From the NCBI GenBank assembly GCA_046048875.1, contig JBJOFG010000013.1, positions 124,001 through 188,000 of the forward strand: DNA of 64,000 nucleotides, written 5' to 3'. The position numbers and the translations under genes were made by a program. The first letter of the stretch is position 1. Each line of letters begins with the position of its first letter. The DNA is from CAIZGX01 sp046048875. GTDB lineage: Bacteria > Bacteroidota > Bacteroidia > Flavobacteriales_D > Sanyastnellaceae. This document shows, in pieces, positions 33,410 through 43,420 of this stretch. The notes beneath the pieces were generated by a model. The model was not told the origin of the DNA. It did no database searches and saw only the letters and a program-made list of their open reading frames with translations.

Positions 33410-35569
33410 ATGAAAAAACACGCACTCGGTTTTCTATTCGTTTTAACTTCTTTCTTTTCTTTCGGTTTCGAAGGAATGTGGATTCCCTCTGTCTTGAATG
33501 CCGCTTTCGACGATATGAAAGCGAATGGACTTAAACTATCTCAAGAAGAAATTTATTCGATCAATCACACATCTCTGAAAGACGGTATAGTCTTATTCGG
33601 AGGCGGCTGCACAGGCGAAATGGTTTCTAGTGAAGGATTGCTTTTCACCAATCACCATTGCGGATTTGACAATATTCAATACCACTCCACGATTGAACAC
33701 GATTACTTAAAGAACGGTTTCTGGGCCATGAATCGTGATCAAGAATTGGCTTGTCCTGGTCTTACCGCCACCTTCGTTTTGGAAATGCGCGATGTTACCG
33801 ACGAAGTATTAAAAGGAATGGAAGGGGTGGAAGAAAAAGATCGCGCAGCGAAGATGAAGGAGTTATTTACAGCAATTTCGAAAAAGGCGAAGTCTGAAAA
33901 TAAGTGCGATGGATTTGTAAGAGGATTCAATTACAATACACAATTTTTTTTGGTATTAACGAAAACGTATACAGATGTTCGATTGGTTGGCGCTCCACCT
34001 TCATGCATTGGTAAGTTTGGTGGAGATACGGACAACTGGGTTTGGCCGAGACACACCGGCGACTTTTCTGTCTTCAGAATTTATGCAAATGATAAGAATG
34101 AACCTGCCGAATATTCTTCAACCAATAAACCATACAAACCTGCACATCATTTCCCAATTTCTTTGAAAGGAGTGAAGGAAGGCGATTTCACAATGGTCTA
34201 CGGATTTCCAGGTAGAACAGAGCATTTATTAACTTCTGCAGGTGTAGCTTATAATCATGAGCAGTTAGCACCGATGCGTATTGATTTTCGTGAAAAGAAT
34301 TTAGAGGTTATTAATGCTGCAATGAAGAGCAGCGATGCACTTCGAATTAAATACGCAGCAAAGCAGAGTAGTGTAGCGAATGCCTACAAGAAATGGCAAG
34401 GACAAGAACTAGGATTGAATAAATTCAATGCCATTCAATTGAAGAAAGACGAAGAAGCGAAGTGGTTAGAAATCGCAAAAATTTCGAACAAAGAGTTGGA
34501 ATACTCCAATCTACTTTCAACGATAGAAAAGTTATACAAAGACTATTATAGCGTGAATATGGCTGCTGCAGCTTACGCAGAATTTGTATTCAACGGACCT
34601 GAAGTTTTTCAATTGTACCAGGATTTTAATGAAATCTTTGTCCAGTCTGCTCAATTGAAAAAAGGAAATCAGTGGGAAGGAAAAATGAAGGAGTTTTTGG
34701 AAACAGCAAAGGCATTTTACAAAGATTACGACTTGGAAACAGACAAGAAAAGATTCTTGGCAATGGCTCCGCTATTTGAGCAATTCACCAAAGGAGTCGT
34801 GCATTTCGAACACACGAAATTGTCTCGTGAGGCAGCTGCAGATCTGTGGTTCAGTCAGGCTTTGATAGCGGATAGTTCTGCATTTCTTGGCATGATTCGT
34901 TCATTTTCAAAAGACACGTTTGTTTCAATGAGCGGAAAGTCGAAGAAATACGCCAAGCGATTAAGCAAGGAGTATTTGTACGTTCAAGCACTTGCATTAA
35001 ACGATTATTACAAAAACACATTAGTACCTGCGAAGCGTGAATTCACTACCAAGCATGATCAACTCATGGAAAAATATGTGTTCTTGTTGGAGGAAATGCG
35101 TGGCAAAAAAGAGAAGTGGTGCGATGCAAACTCCACCCTTCGCTTAACTTATGGCAGAGTGGAAGGCAGCGCTCCAGTAGATGGAATGGCCTATACCCCT
35201 TTTACAACAGGGCAAGGAATTTTAGACAAGAATAGCACGGGCAATCCAGATTTTGAAATCAACGATCGATTGAAAACATTACTTCAAAACAAGGAGTTTG
35301 GTAGCTATGGGGTGAATGGAACTTTACCGGTTTGCTTCACAGGAAGTAATCACACAACAGGAGGAAACTCAGGCTCACCTGCCCTGAATGCGAATGGAGA
35401 ATGGATTGGAATTAACTTCGATAGAACGTGGGAAAGCACGATGAGTGACCTCTATTTCAATTCAGAAATTTGCCGAAATGTAATGGCTGACGCGAGGTAC
35501 GTGCTTTGGGTAATTGACATATACGCCGGAGCTGGCCATCTCCTGAAAGAGATGACCATTCGACGCTAA
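33410..35569 (+). CDS. S46-family dipeptidyl-peptidase, DPP11-like (acidic-residue specificity)
   Basis: 719 residues with a signal peptide (cleaved around 20). The chymotrypsin-fold triad is visible: His in LLFTNHHCGF (about 83), Asp in WPRHTGDFS (about 217) and Ser654 in GGNSGSPAL. In S46 enzymes the residue 18 after the Ser sets the P1 preference: Gly in DPP7, Arg in DPP11. Here it is Arg672 (GINFDRTWE), so Asp/Glu-Xaa dipeptide release is expected. It probably acts in the periplasm in protein catabolism, alongside the M1 peptidase at 1 kb. Confidence 0.93.
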   Translation: MKKHALGFLFVLTSFFSFGFEGMWIPSVLNAAFDDMKANGLKLSQEEIYSINHTSLKDGIVLFGGGCTGEMVSSEGLLFTNHHCGFDNIQYHSTIEHDYLKNGFWAMNRDQELACPGLTATFVLEMRDVTDEVLKGMEGVEEKDRAAKMKELFTAISKKAKSENKCDGFVRGFNYNTQFFLVLTKTYTDVRLVGAPPSCIGKFGGDTDNWVWPRHTGDFSVFRIYANDKNEPAEYSSTNKPYKPAHHFPISLKGVKEGDFTMVYGFPGRTEHLLTSAGVAYNHEQLAPMRIDFREKNLEVINAAMKSSDALRIKYAAKQSSVANAYKKWQGQELGLNKFNAIQLKKDEEAKWLEIAKISNKELEYSNLLSTIEKLYKDYYSVNMAAAAYAEFVFNGPEVFQLYQDFNEIFVQSAQLKKGNQWEGKMKEFLETAKAFYKDYDLETDKKRFLAMAPLFEQFTKGVVHFEHTKLSREAAADLWFSQALIADSSAFLGMIRSFSKDTFVSMSGKSKKYAKRLSKEYLYVQALALNDYYKNTLVPAKREFTTKHDQLMEKYVFLLEEMRGKKEKWCDANSTLRLTYGRVEGSAPVDGMAYTPFTTGQGILDKNSTGNPDFEINDRLKTLLQNKEFGSYGVNGTLPVCFTGSNHTTGGNSGSPALNANGEWIGINFDRTWESTMSDLYFNSEICRNVMADARYVLWVIDIYAGAGHLLKEMTIRR

Positions 35570-35573
35570 TGTT

Positions 35574-35711
35574 TTAAGACCACTGAATAAGGAAATATAC
35601 CACTGTAATCACCAATCCAAACAGGATTAAAGCGAAAGTTACAGGTCCGCCGATTTCATTTTGCTCAGCTTCGTGTGGAATGTGTCCGTGATCGTCGTGT
35701 GAATGTCCCAT
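35574..35711 (-). CDS. Small His-rich single-pass membrane protein
   Basis: 45 residues. The N-terminus MGHSHDDHGHIPHEAEQ carries five His and could bind a metal. It is followed by one membrane helix (VTFALILFGLVITVVYFLIQW) that ends at the stop. I do not recognise the family. It is convergent with the DPP11-like gene (4 nt between stops). Small subunits of respiratory complexes have this shape, but nothing nearby supports that. The coding call rests on the clean topology and the intact frame. Confidence 0.6.
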   Translation of the reverse strand: MGHSHDDHGHIPHEAEQNEIGGPVTFALILFGLVITVVYFLIQWS

Positions 35712-35757
35712 TTTGTAATTTTTGACAAATATAATTTCATTGGGCAAACACCCAAAT

Positions 35758-35795
35758 AAAAAAGGCTAACACTTCAAGGTTAGCCTTTTCTTTTT
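35758..35795 (+). terminator. Intrinsic terminator before the CotH gene
   Basis: AAGGCTAAC and GTTAGCCTT form a 9-bp stem with an 8-base loop, followed by TTTCTTTTT. It can stop plus-strand transcripts coming from the peptidase gene. The A-rich left side would also allow function on the minus strand. Confidence 0.75.
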
Positions 35796-35865
35796 CTCAA
35801 AAAGGCTTCTAGTGCAACCTAATCTTTCGTATTATTGTCTTTAATAGGAAACCATACTGAAACCA

Positions 35866-38800
35866 ATGATTTTAAATATATTAAAAAGATTTGCTGTCTT
35901 TTTCTTGGCCTTGACAGCTTCTTTTTCGGCAACTTCTCAAGTTGTCATTAACGAATTTTGCTTTGCAAACTATTCTGACTACGCTGTTGGCGGGGAGTTT
36001 GAGGACTGGGTTGAATTTTACAACCCGACTGGCTCTGTTGTGAATATCGGAGGATATTGGCTCAGTGATGATGTTTTAGATCCAATGAAATACCAAATTC
36101 CAGCTACCGTAACGGTGCCTGCGAATGGTTACAAACTCATTTTGGTGAGTGGAGTTGGTGCCTACGATCCAGGGTATTTAGGACAAACCAATACGAATTT
36201 CAAAGTTACACAGTCAAACGGTGAAGACTTGGTTTTTTCAGATCCATCTGGAAACATATTGGAGAGCTACGATTTTGCAACGATTAGCCCAAACCAAAGA
36301 AACCAATCATACGGCCGAGTTCCAAACGGAACTGGAGTTATGCTTATTCAAACCAATCCTTCTCAAGGAGCTGCGAATGCAGGAGCAACCGGAACAGCTT
36401 ACGCAGCTATGCCAACAATTGACATTCAAGCAGGCTATTACGCGTCTCCAATTACTGTCACCATCTCAACTACAGAGCCGGGCGCGACAATCTATTACAC
36501 CACAAATGGTTCACAGCCATCAAACGCAAGTGCCACCTATACAGGACCGATAAATATCAGTACCACCACAGTGCTACGCGCCATTGTCTATTCACCGACG
36601 GCAGGCATACTTCCTTCATTCACCGAGACAAATACGTATTTCTTTGGAAACGACAATCACACGATACCTGTGGTTTCTATTTCAGGAACAACCTTAGACG
36701 GTGGCTGGAATGGAAATGAACTAACTCAACTTGAATTTTTTCAAAACGGTACTTTCGTAGTTGAATCGGTTGGTGATAGCAACGAGCACGGAAACGATTC
36801 CAATGCCTACGGACAAAGAGGTTTTGATTACATTACCCGTGATGCACTTGGTTATGACCACGAATTAGAGCACCAAATGTTGCACACGAGTGACAGACAA
36901 AATTATCAACGATTAATATTTAAAGCCGCAGCAAACGATAATTATCCTTTTTCGAATGGGGGAGCACACATTCGTGATTCCTATGTGTGTGAGCTGTCTC
37001 TGATTGGCGACCTTCACCTTGACGAGCGTAAATCACGAAATTGTATTGTATATATAAACGGACAATACTGGGGTGTTTATGAAATTCGTGAAAAGGTTGA
37101 TGACACGGATTATACGGATTATTACTTCGATCAGCCTGCAGGAAACGTTGATTTCTTGAAGACTTGGGGCGGGACTTGGACTGAATATGCCGCAGCCCCT
37201 GGATTCAATCCGCAAACTCAATGGAACACTTTTGTGAACTTTGTGACCACGAACAACATGGCTACTCAAGCCAATTATGATTATGTTTTGACTCAGTTCA
37301 ATACCATGAGCTTAATTGATTATTTCATTCTAAACGGTTATACTGTTTGTACAGACTGGTTGAACTGGAATACCGCTTGGTGGAAAGGAACCAATCCGAA
37401 TGGAGATGCGAAACGATGGAGATATGCGTTGTGGGATAACGATGCAACGTTTGGACATTATATCAATTACACGGGCGTTTCAAGTACGCAACCAACTGCC
37501 GATCCCTGTCAAATTGAAAGTGAGGGAAACATTGGTGGACAAGGTCACATCCCTGTTTTGAATGCTTTATTTGACAATCCTGATTTCTTTGCCGATTACA
37601 TTCAACGTTATGCAGAGTTATCCAATACCATTTTCTCTTGTGAGCGAATGATTGAAGTTTTAGACAGCATGGTGCTTGTCATTCAGCCTGAAATGCCTCG
37701 TCAGATTCAACGTTGGGGCGGTAATATCAATACTTGGAACAACAACGTTCAGGATATCAGAGATTTTATTTTAGCTAGATGCAACAATGAAATCATTGAC
37801 GGTATTGTTGATTGTTATGATGTTGTTCCTTATAATGTCACTTTCCAAATAGATGGAGTTGGAGATATTATAGTCGGAGAAACAGAACTTAGTCCTTACG
37901 AAACGCCTTTCACGGGCACTTACTTCGGAGATTTGGAAATTGATTTAGAAGCCATCATCGACTCTGTTGTTGGTCCTTGCAGTTCTTTCCAAGGTTGGGA
38001 GATTGTGAGTGGTACGGGTGTTATCGCGGATCCAACAGCTCCTATCACAACTTTAATTGTTCAATCAGATGTAACTGTTCAAGCAATTTTCGGAATACCG
38101 GCTTCAGGTCCAGTACCTGTTGTGAGCGATGTGTTCCCAGCGGGAGCAGGTAATATAATTTTCAATGGAACAGCGCAAGGAACCTACCCGAATACGTTTA
38201 GCGTGAATGCGGGAGATTCCACAACAGTTAGTGTTACTGCAAACCCTTGGTTTACCTTCAACCATTGGGAATCTACGAACGCAACTCTTCTTCCGAATAC
38301 AACAACGACTTCAATTTATCTAAATCCGTGCGCTGCCGATACGGTTGTAGCTATTTTCGATGAGACGCCGCATGCAATTCTTCAAGTTGATGTTATGCCA
38401 ATAGGTGCAGGAACAGTAACCATGGACGGAACTGTTTTGGCGGCTTATCCTTGGAACAACGAGATTTTGGCCGATGTTGATTACACCTTCAACGCGAATG
38501 AAATTCCAGGAGTTACCTTGTTCGATCACTGGGAAATCAATAACCACCCCTTGAATCCAAATACGCTTACGCCAGATGTTATCCTTCACTTAATGGTAAG
38601 TGATACGTTAGTGGCGGTATTTACTATTATCGATGAATTCCCATTGACTGTGGACGTTCAACCAGCAGGAGCCGGTTCTGTTACCATGAACGGAAATGCT
38701 TGGACACCACTTCCATCCACGCAAATATTCTCTGAAAATACGTTTATGAATTTCGTGGCTTCGCCAGCGGATTCATGGACAACCTTTAATCATTGGGAAA

Positions 38801-39453
38801 TAAATAACCACGTTTTAGCACCAAATATTTCTAGCACCAACGTGAATTTTAATTTCACGGTGGAAGACACCTTGGTTGCTGTATTCGATGTGACACCGCA
38901 CCACCCACTGACTGTAATTGTAAATCCTCCAACAGCAGGAACGGTGTTGTTCGACACTGGAAACGCCACTACTACTTCCTTAACCATTGAAAACGAAGAT
39001 AACATCCCTGTAAATTTCACAGCAATTCCAGAGCCTTATTGGTTCTTTACAGGATGGCAATCAGTTTCAGGCACGCCTATCAATCCTAACTTTACGGCAG
39101 ACCAAGTTTCAATGACATTTGTAGGCACTGATACTGTAATTGCGAATTTCGAGAAAGAGCCGTTCTTGTATTATGTACCGAACACATTTTCTCCAAATGA
39201 CGATAATCTGAATGAAGTATTTATTCCTGTGCTGAATGCATACGATGCGAGTGACTATCATTTTTCCATCTATGATCGTTGGGGTGTTTTGGTATTCGAA
39301 ACCAATGACCCAGAGAAGGGATGGAACGGCACATTCAACGGAAACGGGACGCACTATGTGCCAAACGATGCCTATGTTTGGAAGCTTCGTGTGAAGCCAA
39401 TCGCAGGAACTGAGCCGGTTGAATTAATGGGTTCGTTGACACTCTTTAGATAA
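35866..39453 (+). CDS. Large surface protein: lamin-tail, chitobiase-C and CotH-kinase domains, beta repeats, T9SS type B domain
   Basis: 1195 residues. Signal peptide 1-25. Lamin-tail domain at about 26-150 (VVINEFCFANYSDYA). A chitobiase C-terminal-like domain at about 180-262 (GATIYYTTNGSQPS). CotH-like region at about 265-640, with KAANDNYPFSNGGAHIRDSY and the metal-site motif WDNDATFG. Five or so InlB-type beta repeats follow (each with FNHWE or an equivalent such as FDHWE, then ALFD-like VAVFD). A gliding-motility-associated C-terminal domain (PNTFSPNDDNLNEVF) ends the protein. CotH proteins phosphorylate secreted proteins in spores. Whether this copy is active is open. It is secreted through T9SS and attached to the surface. 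Confidence 0.92.
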   Translation: MILNILKRFAVFFLALTASFSATSQVVINEFCFANYSDYAVGGEFEDWVEFYNPTGSVVNIGGYWLSDDVLDPMKYQIPATVTVPANGYKLILVSGVGAYDPGYLGQTNTNFKVTQSNGEDLVFSDPSGNILESYDFATISPNQRNQSYGRVPNGTGVMLIQTNPSQGAANAGATGTAYAAMPTIDIQAGYYASPITVTISTTEPGATIYYTTNGSQPSNASATYTGPINISTTTVLRAIVYSPTAGILPSFTETNTYFFGNDNHTIPVVSISGTTLDGGWNGNELTQLEFFQNGTFVVESVGDSNEHGNDSNAYGQRGFDYITRDALGYDHELEHQMLHTSDRQNYQRLIFKAAANDNYPFSNGGAHIRDSYVCELSLIGDLHLDERKSRNCIVYINGQYWGVYEIREKVDDTDYTDYYFDQPAGNVDFLKTWGGTWTEYAAAPGFNPQTQWNTFVNFVTTNNMATQANYDYVLTQFNTMSLIDYFILNGYTVCTDWLNWNTAWWKGTNPNGDAKRWRYALWDNDATFGHYINYTGVSSTQPTADPCQIESEGNIGGQGHIPVLNALFDNPDFFADYIQRYAELSNTIFSCERMIEVLDSMVLVIQPEMPRQIQRWGGNINTWNNNVQDIRDFILARCNNEIIDGIVDCYDVVPYNVTFQIDGVGDIIVGETELSPYETPFTGTYFGDLEIDLEAIIDSVVGPCSSFQGWEIVSGTGVIADPTAPITTLIVQSDVTVQAIFGIPASGPVPVVSDVFPAGAGNIIFNGTAQGTYPNTFSVNAGDSTTVSVTANPWFTFNHWESTNATLLPNTTTTSIYLNPCAADTVVAIFDETPHAILQVDVMPIGAGTVTMDGTVLAAYPWNNEILADVDYTFNANEIPGVTLFDHWEINNHPLNPNTLTPDVILHLMVSDTLVAVFTIIDEFPLTVDVQPAGAGSVTMNGNAWTPLPSTQIFSENTFMNFVASPADSWTTFNHWEINNHVLAPNISSTNVNFNFTVEDTLVAVFDVTPHHPLTVIVNPPTAGTVLFDTGNATTTSLTIENEDNIPVNFTAIPEPYWFFTGWQSVSGTPINPNFTADQVSMTFVGTDTVIANFEKEPFLYYVPNTFSPNDDNLNEVFIPVLNAYDASDYHFSIYDRWGVLVFETNDPEKGWNGTFNGNGTHYVPNDAYVWKLRVKPIAGTEPVELMGSLTLFR

Positions 39454-39477
39454 GCATTTTCGAATTAACTTCGTTGC

Positions 39478-40599
39478 ATGAATATTCGTAGCGAAGTTTT
39501 TTCAAATCAAACTCTTCAAGACTGGCAAACGCTAGCCGAAAAAGAATTAAAAGGAAAATCCCTCGACTCTTTGGTTCGCCAAAAAGAAGAAGGGATTTTT
39601 TTATTTCCGTATGCTACACAGGCAAAAACCACCGACGAACCAACTTTTCGTGCAACGACTTCTTGGCAGTTGCACCAATCGTTTCAGACGAACGATCCAC
39701 TTCAATGGAATGGTCTGGCGTTGGAGGCATTGAATGGCGGAGCGAACAGCTTGACCGTTCCAGCTTCTTTCAACGCTAGTGATATGAAGGTGGCGTTGAA
39801 AGACGTCTTCGTCGGCTTCATCCATTGGGAGTTAGAGGCACATGCCGAACAAGCCGACGATCAGATAGACGCGATTAAGCAAGCTTACGAAGCACAAGAT
39901 CGCGCTGGTGTTTTGTCGTTCTTTCATTCCAAACACATCAACACAAACGCATCGTTCGCTAACCACGCAACAGCGTCGGAACAAATCGCGTTCGCTGTTT
40001 TAGCTGGAATTGAATTCATAGAAAATACGCATTTGTCCATAGACGAGGCTTCCGCTCAAATCCTGTTTCATTTTTCGGTTGGAAGTGAATTGTATGTTGA
40101 AATTGCCAAACTGCGTGCTTTCCGCGCGGTGTGGTCGCACGTCATGAAGTCAGGGACTTTCGAGCATGCTTGCTCGAATCACGCTTTCGTGAAGGTGCAA
40201 ACCGACGGCTATTTCCAAGCGAAGATAGACACCGACAATAACTTAATCCGAGCAACCATTCAGGCCCTAGCCGCATGCGTGGGTGGCGCGAATCGCATTG
40301 AGGTTCTTCCCATGGAATACGGAAACGGAATTGATGCGAACGATCCATTGCGTTGGGCACGAAACATTCAACATCTATTGATTGAAGAATCTTATTTCGA
40401 TCAATATTCCGATTTAGCAAAAGGAAGTTATGCTTTAGAAAAACTTACAGAAGATCTATCAACAAAGGCGCTTCAGACCATGAAGGAATTTGAAACTTCC
40501 GGGAAATTGGAACATTTCATTCAAAGTAAAAAAGAAGAAAGAAGCCTTCAACATGCACAACGTGTAGTCGTGGGTGAAAATAAATACGTGCGATCATGA
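39478..40599 (+). CDS. mutA: Methylmalonyl-CoA mutase small subunit
   Basis: 373 residues related to the TIM-barrel part of the large subunit (ALNGGANSLTVPASF, then ACVGGANRIEVLP and the YFDQYSD region). It has no B12-binding domain and lacks the catalytic residues expected of the large chain, as is normal for the non-catalytic subunit. It is shorter than many small subunits. It pairs with MutB to interconvert methylmalonyl-CoA and succinyl-CoA, and overlaps mutB by 4 nt. Confidence 0.9.
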   Translation: MNIRSEVFSNQTLQDWQTLAEKELKGKSLDSLVRQKEEGIFLFPYATQAKTTDEPTFRATTSWQLHQSFQTNDPLQWNGLALEALNGGANSLTVPASFNASDMKVALKDVFVGFIHWELEAHAEQADDQIDAIKQAYEAQDRAGVLSFFHSKHINTNASFANHATASEQIAFAVLAGIEFIENTHLSIDEASAQILFHFSVGSELYVEIAKLRAFRAVWSHVMKSGTFEHACSNHAFVKVQTDGYFQAKIDTDNNLIRATIQALAACVGGANRIEVLPMEYGNGIDANDPLRWARNIQHLLIEESYFDQYSDLAKGSYALEKLTEDLSTKALQTMKEFETSGKLEHFIQSKKEERSLQHAQRVVVGENKYVRS

Positions 40600-42647
40600 G
40601 CAAATTGAATTGGAAAGAGATTCCCTTCAACTTCAATCAAGAATTGAAAGATGCAACGTGGGGAGCGGGAACAGCACCGTTTTTACGCGGACCATACGCG
40701 AGCATGTATACCGTTCGTCCGTGGACCATTCGTCAGTATGCCGGATTCAGCACCGCTGAAGAATCGAACGCGTTCTACAAACGCAACTTGGCCATGGGAC
40801 AAAAAGGATTGTCTGTGGCTTTCGACTTAGCCACGCATCGCGGTTACGACAGCGACCACGAGCGCGTAAAGGGAGACGTTGGAAAGGCAGGGGTAGCCAT
40901 AGATTCAGTAGAGGACATGAAAGTTTTGTTTCATGAAATTCCCTTGAATGAAATGTCGGTGAGCATGACCATGAATGGAGCCGTGCTTCCGATTCTTTCT
41001 TTCTACATTATAGCCGCTGAAGAACAAGGCGTTCGTAAAGAACAATTAACCGGAACCATTCAGAACGATATTCTGAAAGAGTTCATGGTTCGAAATACAT
41101 ACATCTATCCGCCTACGCCAAGTATGCGCATTGTTTCAGACATCTTTGAATTCTGTTCGAAGGAAATGCCGAAATTCAATCCGATTTCCATTTCGGGTTA
41201 TCACATGCAGGAGGCCGGAGCAACGCAAGAAATTGAGTTGGCTTACACGTTGGCAGACGGACTTGAATACGTTCGCGCTGGAATAAAAGCAGGCATGAGC
41301 ATCGACGACTTCGCACCGCGCTTGTCTTTCTTCTGGGCCATAGGCATGGACACCGTGACTGAAATTGCGAAGATGCGAGCAGCACGCGTTTTGTGGGCAC
41401 AACTGATTAAGTCCTTCAACCCGAAAAACGAAAAATCAATGGCGTTAAGAACCCACTGTCAAACCAGTGGCTGGTCACTTACGCGTCAGGATCCATACAA
41501 CAACGTGGCTCGCACATGCATTGAAGCGCTCGGCGCCGCATGGGGTGGAACACAAAGCTTGCATACCAATGCGCTCGATGAGGCCATTGCTTTGCCAACC
41601 GACAACAGCGCGCGCATTGCACGAAACACGCAGTTGATCATTCAAGAAGAAACCGGTCTTTGTGAAGTAGTAGATGTGTGGGGTGGAAGTGAGGTGGTGG
41701 AAAAGCGCACGCAAGAAATTATGGACGCTGCGTGGAAGTTGATTGAAGAAGTGGAAGAGATGGGTGGAATGACCAAAGCCATTGAGGCAGGCATTCCGAA
41801 GTTGCGCATTGAAGAAGCCGCAGCGCGAAAGCAAGCGCGCATTGATAGCGGAAGAGACAAGATTATTGGGGTGAATATTTTCCAGTTGGAAGAAGAAAGC
41901 GCGATGGATATTTTGCAAGTCGACAACGATGCGGTGCGCATTTCACAAATTGAAAGATTAGTGAAAACGAAAGCTGAACGCAACGAAGAGGCTTGTCAAA
42001 ACGCTCTGAAAGCCTTGACTGAAGCGGCGCAGAGCGGAAGTGGAAACTTATTGGCACTATCGGTGGAAGCCGCTCGCTTGCGCGCAACCTTGGGAGAAAT
42101 CTCCAGTGCATTGGAAGTTGTTTACGGAAGATATTCCGCACAGATCAGAAGTATTTCAGGAGTTTATTCAAACGAATCGGCCATGGACAAAGATTTTATT
42201 GAAGCACGCAGACGCTCAGATGAATTTGCAGAGCTAGCGGGAAGAAGACCGCGCATCTTGGTTGCAAAGATGGGACAAGACGGACACGATCGCGGAGCGA
42301 AAGTGATTGCTACATCTTTTGCAGACATTGGATTCGATGTAGACATGGGACCGTTGTTCCAAACGCCCGCAGAAGTTGCGAAGCAAGCCGCAGAGAACGA
42401 CGTTCACATGGTTGGAGTATCTTCATTGGCAGCCGGTCACAAGACCTTAATTCCGGAATTAATTGCTGAATTGAAGAAGTTAGGAAGAGAAGATATTGGT
42501 GTTATTGCAGGCGGAGTAATACCCGAGCAAGACTTCGATTTTTTATATGAAGCGGGATGCGTTGGAATTTTTGGTCCAGGAACCAAGATTGCATCGGCAG
42601 CGCAAGAAATTTTAACATTAATGATCGAAGCGCTGAAAGAATCATGA
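40596..42647 (+). CDS. mutB: Methylmalonyl-CoA mutase large (catalytic) subunit
   Basis: 683 residues. Substrate-barrel motifs YAGFSTAEESNAFY and SVAFDLATHRGYDSDH (conserved Tyr and His), then RTHCQTSGWSLT. The C-terminal cobalamin domain carries MGQDGHDRGAKVI (DxHxxG base-off motif, His as the cobalt ligand) and IAGGVIPEQD. It isomerises (R)-methylmalonyl-CoA to succinyl-CoA in propionate and amino-acid catabolism. It is adenosylcobalamin-dependent; no B12 riboswitch is visible upstream. Confidence 0.97.
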   Translation: MSKLNWKEIPFNFNQELKDATWGAGTAPFLRGPYASMYTVRPWTIRQYAGFSTAEESNAFYKRNLAMGQKGLSVAFDLATHRGYDSDHERVKGDVGKAGVAIDSVEDMKVLFHEIPLNEMSVSMTMNGAVLPILSFYIIAAEEQGVRKEQLTGTIQNDILKEFMVRNTYIYPPTPSMRIVSDIFEFCSKEMPKFNPISISGYHMQEAGATQEIELAYTLADGLEYVRAGIKAGMSIDDFAPRLSFFWAIGMDTVTEIAKMRAARVLWAQLIKSFNPKNEKSMALRTHCQTSGWSLTRQDPYNNVARTCIEALGAAWGGTQSLHTNALDEAIALPTDNSARIARNTQLIIQEETGLCEVVDVWGGSEVVEKRTQEIMDAAWKLIEEVEEMGGMTKAIEAGIPKLRIEEAAARKQARIDSGRDKIIGVNIFQLEEESAMDILQVDNDAVRISQIERLVKTKAERNEEACQNALKALTEAAQSGSGNLLALSVEAARLRATLGEISSALEVVYGRYSAQIRSISGVYSNESAMDKDFIEARRRSDEFAELAGRRPRILVAKMGQDGHDRGAKVIATSFADIGFDVDMGPLFQTPAEVAKQAAENDVHMVGVSSLAAGHKTLIPELIAELKKLGREDIGVIAGGVIPEQDFDFLYEAGCVGIFGPGTKIASAAQEILTLMIEALKES

Positions 42648-43417
42648 ATACCATTGAACAGAAGAAAGAGGCGTTCGAGCGCTTGTTAACCATCATGGAC
42701 GAGCTTCGCGAGAAATGTCCGTGGGACATGAAGCAAACGCTGGGAAGTCTTCGTCATTTATCCATTGAAGAAGTCTACGAATTGGGCGATGCCATTTTAG
42801 ATGGAAACATGGAAGAAGTAAAGAAAGAGTTGGGAGACTTGTTTCTTCATTTAGTCTTTTATTCACGCATAGCCAGTGAGACCGAGGCATTCGATGTAGC
42901 CGATGTGTTGAATTCCATTTGTGAAAAGCTCATTTCAAGACATCCGCATATATACGGAGATACTGTGGTGAAAGACGAAGCTGAAGTTCTTTCCAATTGG
43001 GAAAAATTAAAATTGAAGGAAGGAAAGAAGAGTGTGTTGGAAGGAGTGCCGCGTTCGTTACCTGCCATGGTGAAGGCGCAGCGTATTCAGGACAAGGCCA
43101 GGGGAGTAGGTTTCGATTGGGAAATTTCCGATCAGGTTTGGGAAAAGGTTTTGGAAGAATTGAATGAATTCAAAGAAGCAAAATCGAAAGAGGATCAAGA
43201 AGAAGAATTTGGCGATTTACTTTTTTCACTCATCAATTACGCGCGATTTAAAGGAATTCATCCGGAAGATGCATTAGAGAAGACAAACAAGAAATTCATT
43301 TATCGTTTTCAGTATTTGGAAACGGAGAGCGCTAAGGACGGCAAGCAAATGGGCGAGATGACCTTGAATGAAATGGATGAATATTGGAATCGCGCGAAGC
43401 AAATTAAAAAGAATTAA
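42644..43417 (+). CDS. mazG: Nucleoside triphosphate pyrophosphohydrolase MazG
   Basis: 257 residues. Two MazG domains are indicated: ELREKCPWDMKQTLGSLRHL with EEVYELGDAI and ELGDLFLHLVFYSRIA, then ELNEFKEAKSKEDQEEEFGDL in the second. Metal-binding EExxE/ExxD helices are intact. It hydrolyses non-canonical and excess NTPs. The start at 42644 overlaps the mutB stop (ATGA); the longer frame from 42557 lies within mutB. No functional link to the mutase is known, so the operon is probably incidental. Confidence 0.95.
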   Translation: MNTIEQKKEAFERLLTIMDELREKCPWDMKQTLGSLRHLSIEEVYELGDAILDGNMEEVKKELGDLFLHLVFYSRIASETEAFDVADVLNSICEKLISRHPHIYGDTVVKDEAEVLSNWEKLKLKEGKKSVLEGVPRSLPAMVKAQRIQDKARGVGFDWEISDQVWEKVLEELNEFKEAKSKEDQEEEFGDLLFSLINYARFKGIHPEDALEKTNKKFIYRFQYLETESAKDGKQMGEMTLNEMDEYWNRAKQIKKN

Positions 43418-43420
43418 ATT

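Noticed and set aside
39430..39478. B12 riboswitch upstream of the mutase genes
   Set aside because: Only about 24 bp separate mutA from the preceding gene, too little for a cobalamin riboswitch, and no such motif is visible.
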